The position numbers were made by a program, and so were the translations under genes. Below the pieces are notes generated by a model, which was given only the letters and a program-made list of their open reading frames with translations, searched no databases and was not told the origin of the DNA. Below, piece after piece: positions 49,121 through 61,740 of a DNA stretch of 64,000 nucleotides (positions within the stretch are counted from its first letter, which is position 1; each line of letters starts with the position of its first letter). This DNA comes from Phalacrocorax aristotelis (Eukaryota > Chordata > Aves > Suliformes > Phalacrocoracidae). Location of the stretch: assembly GCF_949628215.1 (NCBI RefSeq), contig NC_134280.1, forward strand, positions 54,152,621 through 54,216,620, read 5' to 3'.

Positions 49121-49519
49121 TCAGGGCGCCCGGGCCAGCCGCCGCTCCTGGGCGCCCGCCGCCTGCTCCATCTCCTGGCGGCTCTTGAAGTCCTGGATGG
49201 CCCGCTTGTTCTGGAAGTCGATGAGGGCCATGGTGATGGAGGCGTTCCAGCAGCTCTGGTCCGGGCACCGAAAGTCAATCTCCTTGCGGTCCTTGGTGAC
49301 GATGGTGAAGTAGATGTACTTGCCCGTGCGCTCCACGCAGTCCACCTTGAGGATGGAGCCGAAGCCCAGCTCCTTGCCCTTGGCCCGCTTGTGTCCGTCG
49401 GGGAAGAGGCTGAGGCTGTCCTTGGTCAGCACCACCAGCTTTTTCTTCCACAGCTGGAAAAGGCTGTCGCTCCGCTTCTCCAGCTCGCCCTCGCGGATCA
49501 CCTCGGCTTGCATCTTCAT
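49121..49519 (-). CDS. PHLDA2: PHLDA2, pleckstrin homology-like domain family A member 2
   Basis: This encodes a 132-residue cytoplasmic protein made almost entirely of one PH domain. In mammals PHLDA2 (IPL/TSSC3) binds phosphoinositides weakly and restrains placental and fetal growth. The product starts [59 protein letters not shown] and EIDFRC are hallmark family strings, and the [17 protein letters not shown] segment is the closing PH helix (about residues 88-105). The first ATG (49517-49519) is chosen because it gives the same spacing to [13 protein letters not shown] as in human; a second ATG lies two codons later. The tail after the helix is short ([19 protein letters not shown]), so the protein is about 20 residues shorter than the 152-residue human form and lacks its Ala/Pro-rich end. 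The coding region is one exon, as in mammals. It is convergent with SLC22A18. Confidence 0.97.
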   Translation of the reverse strand: MKMQAEVIREGELEKRSDSLFQLWKKKLVVLTKDSLSLFPDGHKRAKGKELGFGSILKVDCVERTGKYIYFTIVTKDRKEIDFRCPDQSCWNASITMALIDFQNKRAIQDFKSRQEMEQAAGAQERRLARAP

Positions 49520-49542
49520 CCTCCCTCCCCGGCGGCCTCGAC

Positions 49543-49598
49543 TCCGGCTGTGGCTGTGGCTGTGGCTCCGGTGCGGCTCCGGCTCCGGCTCCGGCTCG
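49543..49598 (-). repeat. GGAGCC/CACAGC hexamer repeats in the PHLDA2 5' UTR
   Basis: On the - strand, several tandem GGAGCC units are followed by related CACAGC units, ending about 25 bases before the start codon. The predicted transcript would carry this GC-rich tract just before the ATG. Such tracts are prone to length change and to stable RNA structure. The repeat is directly visible; any effect on translation is inference. Confidence 0.75.
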
Positions 49599-49633
49599 GG
49601 CGGCGATGACCGAGGTTCGCCGCGACGGGAACA

Positions 49634-49640
49634 ATTTATT
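49634..49640 (-). promoter_or_regulatory. PHLDA2: TATA-like element of the PHLDA2 promoter
   Basis: Within otherwise extremely GC-rich sequence there is an isolated AATAAAT on the - strand. It stands about 115 bases before the start codon. A start site 25-30 bases downstream (about 49605-49610) would give a 5' UTR of roughly 90 bases. The isolation of this AT block in a CpG island argues for a core-promoter role; the start site is inferred. Confidence 0.45.
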
Positions 49641-51545
49641 GCAATGAATCAGCGCCGGGCGCCTTCCGGTGCCTCCCCCGGGGAGCCCGGCCCGCCGCCC
49701 CCTCGCCGCCCCGCCTCCCGCCCGCCCCCCCGGGCCGCGCTGCCCGCCCGCCCCCGCCCGTCGGCGCTGGGCTGCGGGGAGGGGGGATCCCCGCGAGCAA
49801 AGGGCAGGGTGTTGGATGCTGGGTGTGGGGAGCTGGGTCCCTCCCTGAGGGCCCCCATCTCAGCTGCCGCTGTGGGCAGGGGGACGCTGGCCACCCCGTG
49901 AGGGGACCCCAATTTGCGCCCCCCTGCCGTGTGTTTCCTCTGCCCCGCAGGGATAGCCCTCCCCCTCCTCCGGTGAGGATGGGGCCGCTGTGACCTGATT
50001 CACTCCCATCTTGCCCCTCTGAGCACTCCCTGCCGCATGTCAGGCCCACTCTGGGGTACGCGATGCTCCCAAAACGACATCCCTGTGGTCCTGGGCCCGG
50101 GCATCTCTGCCACATCAGGCATTCCATGGGCATCTGGTTTGGGCCTCAGCCCCTGGTTGCCCCAAGAGGCTCAGCCAGGACCTGACCAAGTCCACCAGCT
50201 TCATTTGAGGCCCTGCATCCAACCGGCTCTGCACCGTCACCATCAGCTCTTCCTGTATCCTTTCCTCAGGGCACCCCACCTCTCCAGTTTTGCATTAACA
50301 CTGCTCCCCCTTATCTTTTTTGTTGTGCCCTGCAATCACTGGATTTACATCCTTTTCCTCCCCCCCAATGGAAGGCACCACAGTTTGTTATAGTCTGACC
50401 AGTGCCCAGTGTCATGGGGAAACCAGTAAAGGCTGTGGCGGTTGGAGGTGATACTTAAGAAGAACACACAAGCCTGCAGTCCCTTCCTCTTGTACACCAT
50501 TCATTTTGTCATCCCTTTACGAGAGTTGACACAAGGCTGATCCAGCTTCCTAGCCACTGCCTCAATGGTGCAGCCAAGGGCAGGGCTGCACTTAATGAAC
50601 TTATTCACCCTGCTTCCAAAGCAGTATTTGCTCAGCTACGTACTTTTGCAGCATCACCCTTTGGACTTTGAGTCCTGTTCCCCCTCCATCGTTTTTCTTG
50701 AATGACCGACACTTCTATAGGTGTTTGCAAGCCAAACCCCAGAGGTGAGTTTACAAAGCGAGGCCTGGCTCCTTTGAAGAGCCTGGCAGTGTTCCCGGGG
50801 ACTTCTGCAGGGTCAGAAGCCCATTCCCGGGAACAAATTAGAGCTACAGCCAAACTCATTTCCGCTGCAAATCACTCATCAGCTGGAGTATACGGCTGCC
50901 CTTTGATAATTCACTGCAGCGTGCACATCTGTGGGGAGGGCCAGAACAAAGCGGGGGGCTGTGTGGTGCTCTCAGGGCTGATGAATGAGCCAGGAATGGT
51001 TTGGCTGAGCTTCTCTGGGTGGGACGGACTGGGGAACGGCTCTGGGAAGGCCACACTGACCATCGCTGCTCCTGTAGTGGGGCAGAGGCCGCAGACCACA
51101 CGTGTGGCTGTGTCCTGGCATGAAGACCTAAGGGCTTTTCCCTGAAAGCCAACACTATAGCTCACTTTTTAGTGTGATACAGTTTATTTTGATTGACTAA
51201 CCATCAGGCTGCACAGCTACTACAGGTGTTTTCTGGACAAACGCTGGTCTGATCTGTAAAACAGCAAGTTCCTGCCCAAAAGGCCTCATAAGAATAAAGA
51301 AGCTGGAGCCAGCCAGGAGCAGAGCTGGATCTTAAGCAGAAATAATTATGATTTTTTTAATTGGGCTCCAAAATACAACAGGGTATGGTCTTTGTGCACA
51401 GGAAATGGGACACCACTTCAAAAAGAGCAAAAAAAACAAGGCAGCAAGGCAAGAGCATTCAAGGAACATCTGGAGGAAGGCTTCTGGTGCGGAAAGGCTG
51501 CAGGACTTGGCATGTTTGTGCACACCTTGCTTCAAAAGGTCCGGT

Positions 51546-51563
51546 AAAAAAAAAAAAAAAAAG
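51546..51563. repeat. Poly(A) tract
   Basis: Eighteen A after a moderately purine-rich stretch that begins near 51340. It could be the tail of an old retroposed sequence on the + strand, but the body was not recognised. Confidence 0.8.
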
Positions 51564-54059
51564 AATTAGCTTTTAAATGAAACTCGCATCTGTGGATGCA
51601 GGGTCAGCAGCCTGCTTTGGTCTCTGTCTTTCCACTTTTGCTTTCATCTAAGTGATTTTTCTTATGCATTTATCCATCATTTTGAAAAATTCAAAGCCTC
51701 CCCCAGCTGTCACTGCAGTCAGCTTGTCTTAGCACTGGCCAAATTAGAAAACTGCTAGAAAAAGAAAAGATTATTAGGAAAAAATGTGAAAAAAACCTGC
51801 TCAGATTGCAGAAAGGGGTAGGTTATTGCAGAACTGGGACTCTGGTTTCCAATGCATGTCCATTGTAGGAAGGCTGCACTTTTTTACGTAGCACGGGCTT
51901 GTTAAATGGGTAACCACATAGAAGGAAAGCCCACTGCATTAAAATACCATAATTTTAGACCTCTGAAACTCCATAAAGTAGGTTTTAAAACCTATTTACC
52001 TTTACTGAGACAGAAAGCAAAAGTGACTCTCACTGAACCCAAAGTGGGCAGCAAAGTCGAATCATGGGCAATCTCCTATGGGAACACATCTCGAGAAAGA
52101 ACAGAGAGTTTCAAGGAGCTCAGAGCAATCTGTTCTAGGAAACATGTGGCAATTGCTTACAAATAAGTAGCACAGCCCTAATCCTAGTGCATGCTATGGT
52201 AGCTGGTCACTACGGTTACAGTATATAGCACTAGTTGTGCTTGAAAAAAGAAAAAAATATGTATATTACCTTATTTTTTAAATAATAAGGCTTAATAACT
52301 TAGGTGAGGACCTGACAGCAGAGTGCTAATTTAATCTCCAGTGCACTTGGGGAGAGGGATAAGAGATGTGATACAGCCCTCCACTGTGCCCTGGCACCGA
52401 AGTTTGGGACAAGCATGGGATGAGTGCCGCGGGGCAGTTTGAGTACATGTAGGTTGTGGGTGCTGTTGATAATTAAGGGCCATGACCCAGCTTTAGCTCT
52501 GGGTGACTGCAGCTATCTCTGCCCAAGCTGAGGTTGGTGGCTAGGATAAACTTGTCGCTGCCTTTAGTTTGTGTTTGGTTTAGTTGTGTTACCAGCGAGA
52601 GCAAGAGAAGACTTCGGTTTTTTTCTTGCAACCCACCATGTCACCATGCCCGTGCCTTGGCAGTGTATGAGCTCCCAAATACTGTGGCTACTATTAAAAA
52701 AGGTCATCGGACACCAGCTCTTCATTACCCCCCAAATACAAGAAATCTGCAGGAATTTGAAAATTTAAGAATGTGTCTTGCGTCTTAGAAAGGGGGGAAA
52801 TATAACACAGTGGAGAGTGTTAACCAGAGGGAGGTGATGGGATATGCACTGGCATTCATTTACTGGATCCTTTTCCCGCATGGCCATCTCCCTTTTCCCA
52901 CGCTCATGAGGGATGCTCGTACCATGCACTGCTTTGCCCCAAAGCAATTTCTGTCCTAGTAAGGGCATTTTTAAAAGCCTATGTGGCAATTTGGCATGCA
53001 AGTGTGGCTTCAGCGCTCTCCCAGGTGAAGGGAATAGCATTGGGTCACTGCCGGGGGATGCTTGTACACGCATGTGTGTGTGTTCTGTATAGGAATTTGG
53101 TTTTATGGGGGTGGGGTGGCCACACTCAGCCTCGATGGATGGGCTGGCGGTGCCACCTTTTGCAGGGTGGGCCACTGGCTCTGCCACAGCACACGTCACT
53201 TAAGTGAACACCTGCACCAGAGAAGGGATTTGATCATCATCTCAGAGTCTGAGGGTTCATGTACTCTGCTGCTGGCAACATCGGGTTGCCTTAGCTACAT
53301 GAGTCATGGTAACGCAGCACAGCAGCCACGCAGGCGCTGCCAGGAGAAGCCTACAGTCCAAGGCCAGGGCTGAGGATGGGTAGGGCTCACGCTGAGGAAG
53401 AATGTGAAAAAATGGGGTTTTGGTGATTTACCTCTAGCTCCAGCTCTCCCCATGTGCCCATTGGTGGGAGCTGCTAGCTTTCCTGCAGGATTTAGCAATG
53501 TACCTGCCTGCTGAGGTCTCTGGCTGGCCCTGACATCGCATCTCCCTCCCAAGAGATGCAGGAGCTCATGCTGCAGCTATCAGCCATTGCAGGGTACTGG
53601 CATTCCCACTGCTGTTGTGTTTTTATTCCCATTGTTGCTCCGTAATCTCAGAGATGTGCATCTCCTTTCCAAGGGCCATCCTAGAGAACGACCCCTAATT
53701 TCACTGGTGTTACACCGGTGTCTCAGCAGCAGAGGAAACTGGAGACTCAAGGTTGTATAACTTCTTTTATTATAATGATTTAAACATTATATCTGTTGGG
53801 AAAAAAGTTGGTTTACAGGACTGACATAGTAATCCTGCCAGCTAAAGTCAATTAATAACAGAGAAACATATGCTCTTGCATTGTAAATTGTTGCCCTCCA
53901 AGTTTATATTAGCGTGTAGACGTATCCACAGGCACATAAAGCTAGAGCTCAGTATAGTGACCACTGGGTCTCCTAGGAAACTTGTACTCAAAAAAACCCC
54001 AAGTAGCCGTAAGCGAAGGGTGTGGGTGGCTGCTGTGGAAATGTTGTGAGGAGCAGCAC

Positions 54060-54104
54060 TTTTTTTCACATCTTCACATTTTTTCACATTTTCATAATCC
54101 TTAA
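54060..54104. repeat. TTCACAT-type degenerate tandem repeat
   Basis: TTTTTTCACAT, CTTCACAT, TTTTTTCACAT and TTTTCATAA follow one another, giving an irregular T-rich tandem array of about 10-base units. Confidence 0.65.
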
Positions 54105-55046
54105 AATGTATATTTTTAAAAATCAGACTATTTCAGAATATCTCTGGGAAGCTCTTGGTTATAGTTCCTTATTACTCTACTCCTTCAGAAATGTCCTGGG
54201 ACAAACTGGTGCCATTGGGTCCCCCCAAACCTCACTGGTCAGGTGGTGGGTCCCAGTCCCTCTGCAGGCAGGACTTCGTTGAGGGACGTGGAGTCCATCA
54301 GGGGCAGCCGTCCAAGATGGAAACACCCTGTGAGGGGGCTCAGTATCACTTTGGGGGTGTTCAGGTCTTTCTGTGAGTACAGAAGGAGCTCAGGTACTTC
54401 TCTCCAAGATGGCCAAGATCAGGTTGAAGAAGCTCTTCTCTTACAGGCAGCTCACTTAGAAGGGTCTCAGCCAGAGAGACAAAGGCCACCAAGGTTGTTT
54501 GTTTAACGATTACAGCAAATGAAACACAGCAGTGCTGGAGCTTTTGGGTTAATTTAAACAAGAGCAGCAGCGGAAGCTCGATCTGTGAGAATTTTTTTTG
54601 TACTATACGCAAGCCATGCATTAATCAGCAATATCACGTAATCCTGCTTGCTCAATTTACTAATATTTATCTGACTAAGTCTCTTTTTTTCCTAAGCAGC
54701 TCGAAATGTCTCATCCCACTGACTCAGTGTGTTATCATTACATGTTGTAAACTGCTGCAGACAGTCATGGAGCAGGCGTGAGGGTATGGGGAGAAAAGAT
54801 GTCATTTCCAGTAAGCCGGTCCTTGGTTGTGCTCTGAAGGAGCCAGCCAAATAAGGGCTGTCCGACACAAATATGTGCCAACTCAAACCTGCTTAGGGGG
54901 ACTTCAGGCACTTTTCAATACTGCAATAAAAACTGCGTGGGGGACAGTGCTGCTTTGTGCTGTCTCTCCCCAGCAGCCTGGGTACAACTGTGTGTGCAGT
55001 ACGTTCCCCACTCTTGCACATTGTGCAGGTGTTTAGTTTGGTTACC

Positions 55047-55101
55047 AAAAAAAACCAAAAAACCAACAAAAAAAAAAAAAAACAAGAAAAAAAGGAAAAA
55101 A
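55047..55101. repeat. A-rich low-complexity tract
   Basis: Runs of A broken by CC, C and GG over about 55 bases, upstream of PHLDA2. Confidence 0.85.
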
Positions 55102-55739
55102 GAGGCTTGTGTTATCTGGTCTTTTGAGCTGTTGGTCATGCAGTTCCCTGTTCTGGTCCCCCAGATAATACACGTAACTTTGAGCCTCTCAGCCCAATTT
55201 CAAGCCCATGTGGCAGATATACAACAGGTGGAAAGTTGCTGCAAGGTCCATGTGTAGCTGGGCAGGGCTTGGGCCCCTGCTCAGAGGTGCCCGGATGCAT
55301 CCTCACACAGGCAAGGGGAGTGTTGACCTAACTGGTTGGGCTTGGTCCAAGACTGCTGTCTAAACACTGGCAGACCTGGATATAGCCTGTTCTCATGCTC
55401 ATCTTCACGAAGCGGCTTGCTGAGTATCACAGGGGGATCCACAAATACCTTGAGTCTTATGTCAGCAGGGAGGAGAGAGCCCCATTGCATGGCTGCCGTC
55501 TGCCATGGGACCCATGGTGACTCAGTACTTCCCCTTCAATAAAGACTTCTGCCGAGAGCTTGGGAAGACCAGCAGCTTGCCAAGTGCTGCCCTGAACTAT
55601 GTGGTTATTTACTGGCCCTTTTGAACACTGTCAACATTTTTTTCATGTCTAATGAGCTCAGGAGATGGTTTAGGCTACAGCTCATGACTTTAAAATGACG
55701 GGACATTGCCGCTCTGAAGTGTTCGATTTCCCAAACCAA

Positions 55740-55990
55740 GTCTGTTTGGATAAATATTTGGGATGGCCTTATTTTGCAGCAGCAGCAATAAATGGCTGAG
55801 ACCTCAGCCCTGACTGATGCTGTTATGCTCTTTGCATATGAAGTCTCCAGTGATTACAGCTCATGCCATTCATTCAGCCTGACATTGCCTGTCTGCTACC
55901 AGCCAGCCTTTTATTACACCGGTGTGTTACAGCAATAACATTTACCAGAGATTATGAAGGGCCAGGCCTTGTAGTAACATGATGACACCA
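55740..55990. promoter_or_regulatory. Candidate conserved non-coding element upstream of PHLDA2
   Basis: Sequence complexity is high here and includes CAGCAATAAATGGC, CTTTGCATATGAAG (an octamer-like POU core), GATTACAGCTCATG and CAGCAATAACATTTACC. It is about 6.2 kb upstream of the PHLDA2 start on that gene's strand, a possible distal enhancer position. Conservation could not be tested. Confidence 0.25.
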
Positions 55991-58900
55991 CATGCTGAAC
56001 TGAAGGTTACCACTCCGGATAACCTGCCCTTTCGAAACCTGCAGAATCAGTGAAGTGGCTTTTAGCCGTCTTCTTCCCACTTTTACCTATGTGTGGAGAC
56101 TCTGGCAGGTCCAGCACTGAGACGCACATACGAGTGGGATGTTCTGCAGCACATCTGAGCGCATCGCTGGGCTGCACTGCCTGGCGTCAGTGTGGCATGC
56201 GTCCCGGCATCCCGTCCCGGCTGTCCCACCAGCAGGTGATTGAGCTCCCTGCTTGGCGCAGCCTTCTATCCCTGTTTTCTGCCTTTTGCCTTTTTTGTTT
56301 TTAACAAACAGTGTGTAAACTTTAAAAGTAAACACTGAAAGGCAGTGTAGGATCCCCTAACCACAACATCAGCAAACTTGACAGAGTTGGGGGGGAGGAC
56401 AAAGTCATGGTACTGTCCAGATTTGGGATGTTTCCCTTCCTCAGGCGGGCTTGAGAGTCATCAAAAACAAAACCTTCCATCATTCCCAGCATTGCCGGGC
56501 CAGGCTGTGGGGAGGAGCTGGAGGGGGAAGAGCATCCTTTGCCTCCTGGGCAGCCGGCGTGCATGGCAGGACAGGTGGTGGTGCTGACATCATGTTTCGC
56601 ATAGTCCTTTGGCCACCAAATTTTCTTTTCTGAAGCCAGGACTCTGCATTGTGGCAGGTGTGAAGGGAAGTGGTTTTTGGCATCAGGTGTCCTCTCCTGA
56701 GGCTTTCTGCTTCCTTGCCAATGTTTCCACTGCTGTGACCTTTACCTGCTACTATTATCCTGCAGCTCGCCCCTAAACACACACCTGTGGTCAGCTCCCT
56801 GCTGGTGCAGCCAGGGGGAGCTGGGGATGCCATGGTGCCTTGCTGGCAGTGCCTGGGAATGCTGGATGGAAAAGCGTGTCTGATATGGTGGATTAAAAAA
56901 AATCAGAAGCACTCTCCATACATCAACTTCAGGTGCTTCAATGACATCCAAAAACCATGGGAGAGAAAAAAAAATCCTAAAACTATGGGATAAAAAGAAG
57001 GGGAATCAGCCATATGTAGTTTTCCAGTTTTGATTGACTTTCCCAAATCTAACCCATTGCTGATTTATTTCCCCACTCCAACCACCAAATAAAAGCCTAT
57101 AGGGTGAGCTCAGCAGCTCTGAGTCATAGAATTTGGTGTGCGTAAACTCCAGCTGCCACGCCATCTGTACTTGTCCTTTGCCTTTTCGGTTGTACGGCAG
57201 GGGATAATGGCAGCCCACTTGCTCTGCAGTGCCAGGGTTAATATTTGCTGATGGGGCTAACATGTAAAAGCCAAACTTTCTTTTTTCCTGCTGGTTACTC
57301 AGCCTGTCTCATGTTTGAACACCCGGCTCCACCACAGCAAATATTTGCAAAAAGTAGCTCAGGGCATGTCCCAGCCCTAGGTCCTGGGGCCGAGCCCAGC
57401 TGTCCCGCTGTGAGGAAAGCAGCAAGCATCAATGTCTCCATCATGCTCCTCCTGGTGGTCCCCATGCTGCTTGGCTGAACCAGCAGGTGGGAAAGGGAAA
57501 TCCTAAGTCATACAAAGCTGAGGATTTTATTTTTTTTCTGCTCTGTTGAAGAAACCACAGTTTGGTGGCAGGGAGCATGGGTTTGCAGAAACTTCTGTGT
57601 GTGCTGTACTGAGAGCAAAAGCCAGCACTTTTGGGGATGGACACGAGCCTGGTGGCCTGGTGGCCCAGGGGCAGCCTGTGCCAGTGCTGCTGGAGGCACC
57701 AGTGACTGCAGCCTTTATGAGTGGAAAAAAGATGAAGCGAGAAAGTTTGTGATAAAGCAGGGAGGCAGTTAAGGGGAGGAAATGAGGGCACTCAGCACAT
57801 AACCTTGGCCAGGCCCTGCTCCCTGGGAATGAGCCAAAAATATATTTCACTGGAGCCAGGTCCCAGCACCCAGGTTAAAGTCCCTGCCTGATGAGCGGTG
57901 GGAGAAGCAGCCATGATACGTACAGGGGATCAGAAGGGGCAGAGATGTATTGCCCAGCCAAGGGCATCCTGCTGCTTTGCTGGGGGCAGCTTTGTCTCCA
58001 TCTCCCCTTCCTGGGGGTTTCCTTGGGAGCCTGGCACCTACGCTTTCCCTCTGCGTGCCCTCCGTCAGCTCAGTGGGGCTCCAGCCTGGTGCCTACTACA
58101 GCTGTGGGAGGGAAAGTTATTTTCATTGAGCTGAAAATGAAGGAACCCTCCTAATGATGTGTAATAGCTTAAAACACAGAAACCCCCTTACTGTGGTGTA
58201 ATCACTGAGTGCTTGCTGGGCCAAATGTCATAAAAGCTTAGCTATTAGCCCCAAATTACTGGTGTCCTTTAGAAGAGGGGTCTGAGCAAAGACAAGTAGC
58301 ACTGACTGTCATTTACCATTCCAGGATGGGTTTATCCAAGCTTTTCCGGAGGTGTTGTAATCAGAGGAGTTGCTACAACAGGGATAAAATGCTTTAAATT
58401 CCTTGTTTCCTCAATCTATTTATTGACTACTGGATATTTAAAGTACGGAGTCCTGCTAGCAGGCAGGCCTTTGGAGCCAGGAAATAACCTCCAAATGGAG
58501 CAAAGCGAGTTAAATGCCTTGGCAGGTGGCTGGGATGACTAAGTCATTCTTCTAGCCTTACTGGAGCAGGAGTCAAAAGTCATGGAGCTGGACGCATTTC
58601 CCATAATTGGAAACCCTTGGCCAGAATTGCAGGATCCAGGGTTGCAGCAAAAGCTGTGGTGGGCTGAGAGTGGCGGGTGGGCCACGGGCAGGGCAGCTCC
58701 ACAAGGGAGATGCGCAGCTGTGAGTGTGCATGCTTTGCAAAAAAGAAACAAATGAACAAAAATAACAAATCATGCATTTGGCCAGAATAGTGGCAAACGA
58801 GGCTGGAGTTTCTGATGCGGACACTGCCAGCCTGGTTTCATTGCCAAGGTCTTTCTAAAAGTCCCTTTGGGCTCACACAGGCACCTCGCCAGCCTTAGCT

Positions 58901-60299
58901 TTTCTTATGAGACCCTGAATTGTGAAGCTATGTGTGAGGGCAGGAGGAGAAATGCTTGATTTCTGTGAGTCCATCTCCTTTCTTCCTTCTCCTCTACCAG
59001 CTGTGTAAGAAGGATGTGGCAGTGCCAGTTGTTTGCCTGGCCGTTGCCAGGCTCACTCATTCCCTTCCCTTCCAGACAGGACTCCAGGACTTATCTGTGG
59101 CCACTCCAGCAATGCGTGACAACAGCTAAGCACCTTGCGGGGAGCTGTGCAGGTGCTTCACCACCCACAGATTATTTAACTGCCCTATCGGCACCACTTG
59201 GCTCACAGCACCACCAAAACCCATCACCATTATCATCAGGCGCTGCTGGGAAACGCAACAGAAGAGAACGAGGCAGTTGCCCCCAGCGTCCCCTGGGCCA
59301 GTTTCCTGGGTGGAGATCTCCCCAGCACTAGGATTTTTGTCTCCAGCTGCCCTCTGAGCCCATTTCTTTGCTGCATGCCAGCCCGCAGCCTGGCCTCTCC
59401 TGTGGCTGATAAGAGGAGGAGATTGGCCTTTATCTTTGGTGACTCATGGCTGCTCCTGCTTCACTTGCGCTCCGAGGCCTGCTTGCCTCCTTCATGGGAA
59501 AGCTCCTAAGTGTTGACCAGGGGCAGGAGAAGCACAACCACACCTGGACCCAGAAATCCCCCTTAGCCATGGTCATGCGATTGCTTATTGCCCTGCAGTG
59601 CCTCACTCACTGCTTCTGCTGCTCCTCTCATTGCATAAAGCAAGGCTATAATGGTAAAGCCATGGGACAGTTTGCTCAGAACTGAATGGCGATTGTGTTG
59701 GCATGATTATTAATTAAAAATAAAAATTCTCTCTTATTTATGCCACAGGCCATCACCAGGTGACCAATGCCTTGGGTGGCTGAAGTCATCGCATCTTTCT
59801 CAATCCCTGAAAAGCATCTCCTGGTGTCCCAGTGTCACGGGGCAGCTTGTCCCCATGCTGTCGCCAGTTCAGGAATGGGGACACCCGGATGTGCCACCCA
59901 GCTGTGTGGCGCTGGGGACTTTGGGTACTTTCCAGTGAAGGGAAGGGAGGTCCCCAGATAGGGGTAGGATGCTCAGAAGCACCACGGCCCCACCGGAGGT
60001 GTGGGGTGTTGTGTTGCCATGGAGGAGAAATACCCTCCCAGGTGTAGTATGTGCCCAGTGAGTCACTGCCCCATGCTGCCACCACGATGGGCAGTGGGGG
60101 GGAGACTTTATGCTTCCCCCCAGGTTTTTTACAGCCAAGTTTTCTCCCAAAGGCTATTTATTTCTGTGCATGCACATGTTGCATATATGCAGAAGGGGTA
60201 CTGTACACATGGGGTACCAAGGCGGAGGCCTGGCACCCCCTTGCCTACCCTTGGCTACACCAACATGCCAGCCACAGGGGCACGGCCATGCACAGGGGA

Positions 60300-60334
60300 G
60301 AATGAGGATAAGGGTGAGGATGAGGGTGAGGAGG
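60300..60334. repeat. GAGGAT/GAGGGT purine-rich repeat
   Basis: A short array of GAGGATAAGGGT, GAGGATGAGGGT and GAGGAGGGG units with strong purine bias on the + strand. Confidence 0.7.
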
Positions 60335-61708
60335 GGGCTGCCCAAGGGAAGGGCGGCTGCTCAGCGCCACTGGCACACAGCACCCTGCTCCCCTGCCTGA
60401 AACAGACCAGGGTGGTTTTATTTTCATTCCCCACAAGCAATTGCTGCAAGTCATCTTGAATGATAAGTGATTTCTCATCTGACAGCGGGGGGGGGGAAAA
60501 GAGGGAAAAAGGCCTTAACCTGATGAGAAAACTGGGAACTGGGATGGGGACACAGCCATCCCCAAGGGAGCCAGACTGCATTTCCCTGGGACATCAACAG
60601 GTTGTGAGTCACTGGAAAAAGTCCCCTCCACAAAGCCAGGCTGTGATCAGTGATTGCTGTGGGCATTAAGGCCGATGAGCTTTTTTCAAGCACCTGGGAC
60701 CATGGGGCAAAGGGAGCAGGAGGGCAGAGAGGAGGTTTGGGTTCATGGGGGGCTGGCAGGGAGCCTAGAGTGGGATCTCAGCCCCAACCTTCAAAACCCA
60801 GTGCTAAGTGATAGACCTGTCTCCCAGCTCTTGCGTGTTACTCCCATCCAGGTGTTTAAAAAAGCAGGTTTCACTTCTCTTTGGTGAAAGGCAACCTTGT
60901 TCTTCCATGTGCCGCAGGGCTGGGGCGGCCTGTCGGCAGCAACGGAGTGACTCAGCCCGCCCACGCAGCAGCCTGCCATCCAGCCCCAGCTATATTTGCC
61001 GAGCAGGTGAATGAATCATTGCACAGAAAGACCTTAGACCTTGCCATCTTGCCCATTTTTACTCCTTTTTTTCCCCCTTCCCCTCCCTGGAGCAGCACCA
61101 GCCCAGCAGCAGCCCTGGGTCCCTGCCTGCCCAAGGCTGGTGCTCTGTGAGGGGCAGTGCATTGGCTGTCCCGCCGGGCTGTGGGCAGCCCAGCCAGCAG
61201 CTCAGAGGTCCCACGGCCGCCTGCAAGCCAAGGGCAAGCCCAACAGCACCGGCCAGGGGTGGAGGAAACACTGAGGGCACATTGCAGCTACAAAGCTGCC
61301 GGGTCTTTTTTCTTAATGATTTTTTTATCTCTGGCAAGAGGAAGTCATAAAGCCATTACGTTTCATTGAAACATGAAGAGGGAGGGCATCCCAGCACACA
61401 GGACTGAGACAAGGCCAAAGCTCCGGCCTCTGGGTTGCCAGAGAGAGCAATAAAATGTGGAGGCATCGTGGGACTAAGCTGACAGTTTGGCCTCTGCAAT
61501 TCTCACTGTTTCCCAAGGGAGATTTCTACCACATGCCTGCCTTTTTCCCTCCCTGGTCACGCATTAGGACTGACAGACAAGGAGGTGCCTACAGGAACAG
61601 TGCACACATGGGCTGGATGGGTTAGTCCCACCTTGGTGCTTGCTGTGCAGGGTCACAGAGCACAGGCAGGGTGTCTCTATCAGAGTGCAGCTACCTACTG
61701 CTTGGCGT

Positions 61709-61740
61709 AAAATAAAATAAAACAAAAATAATAAAATAAT
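61709..61740. repeat. (AAAAT)n-like microsatellite
   Basis: AAAATAAAATAAAACAAAAATAATAAAATAA-type pentanucleotide array with small changes. Confidence 0.85.

Larger units (their letters stand above)
48830..49790. promoter_or_regulatory. CpG island over PHLDA2 exon 1 and promoter
   Basis: GC content rises sharply here, with dense CpG dinucleotides and many GGGCGG/CCGCCC boxes (for example around 49700-49745). The rest of the window is CpG-poor. The island covers the intron start, the whole coding exon, the 5' UTR and about 200 bases upstream, typical of a housekeeping-like or developmental promoter. It is the only clear CpG island in the window; no comparable island marks an SLC22A18 promoter, in keeping with that promoter lying outside. 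Confidence 0.85.

Noticed and set aside
49275-49901. Long frames in alternative phases and on the + strand across PHLDA2
   Set aside because: They are shadows produced by the CpG island and PHLDA2 codon use; the Arg/Pro-rich translations have no domain.
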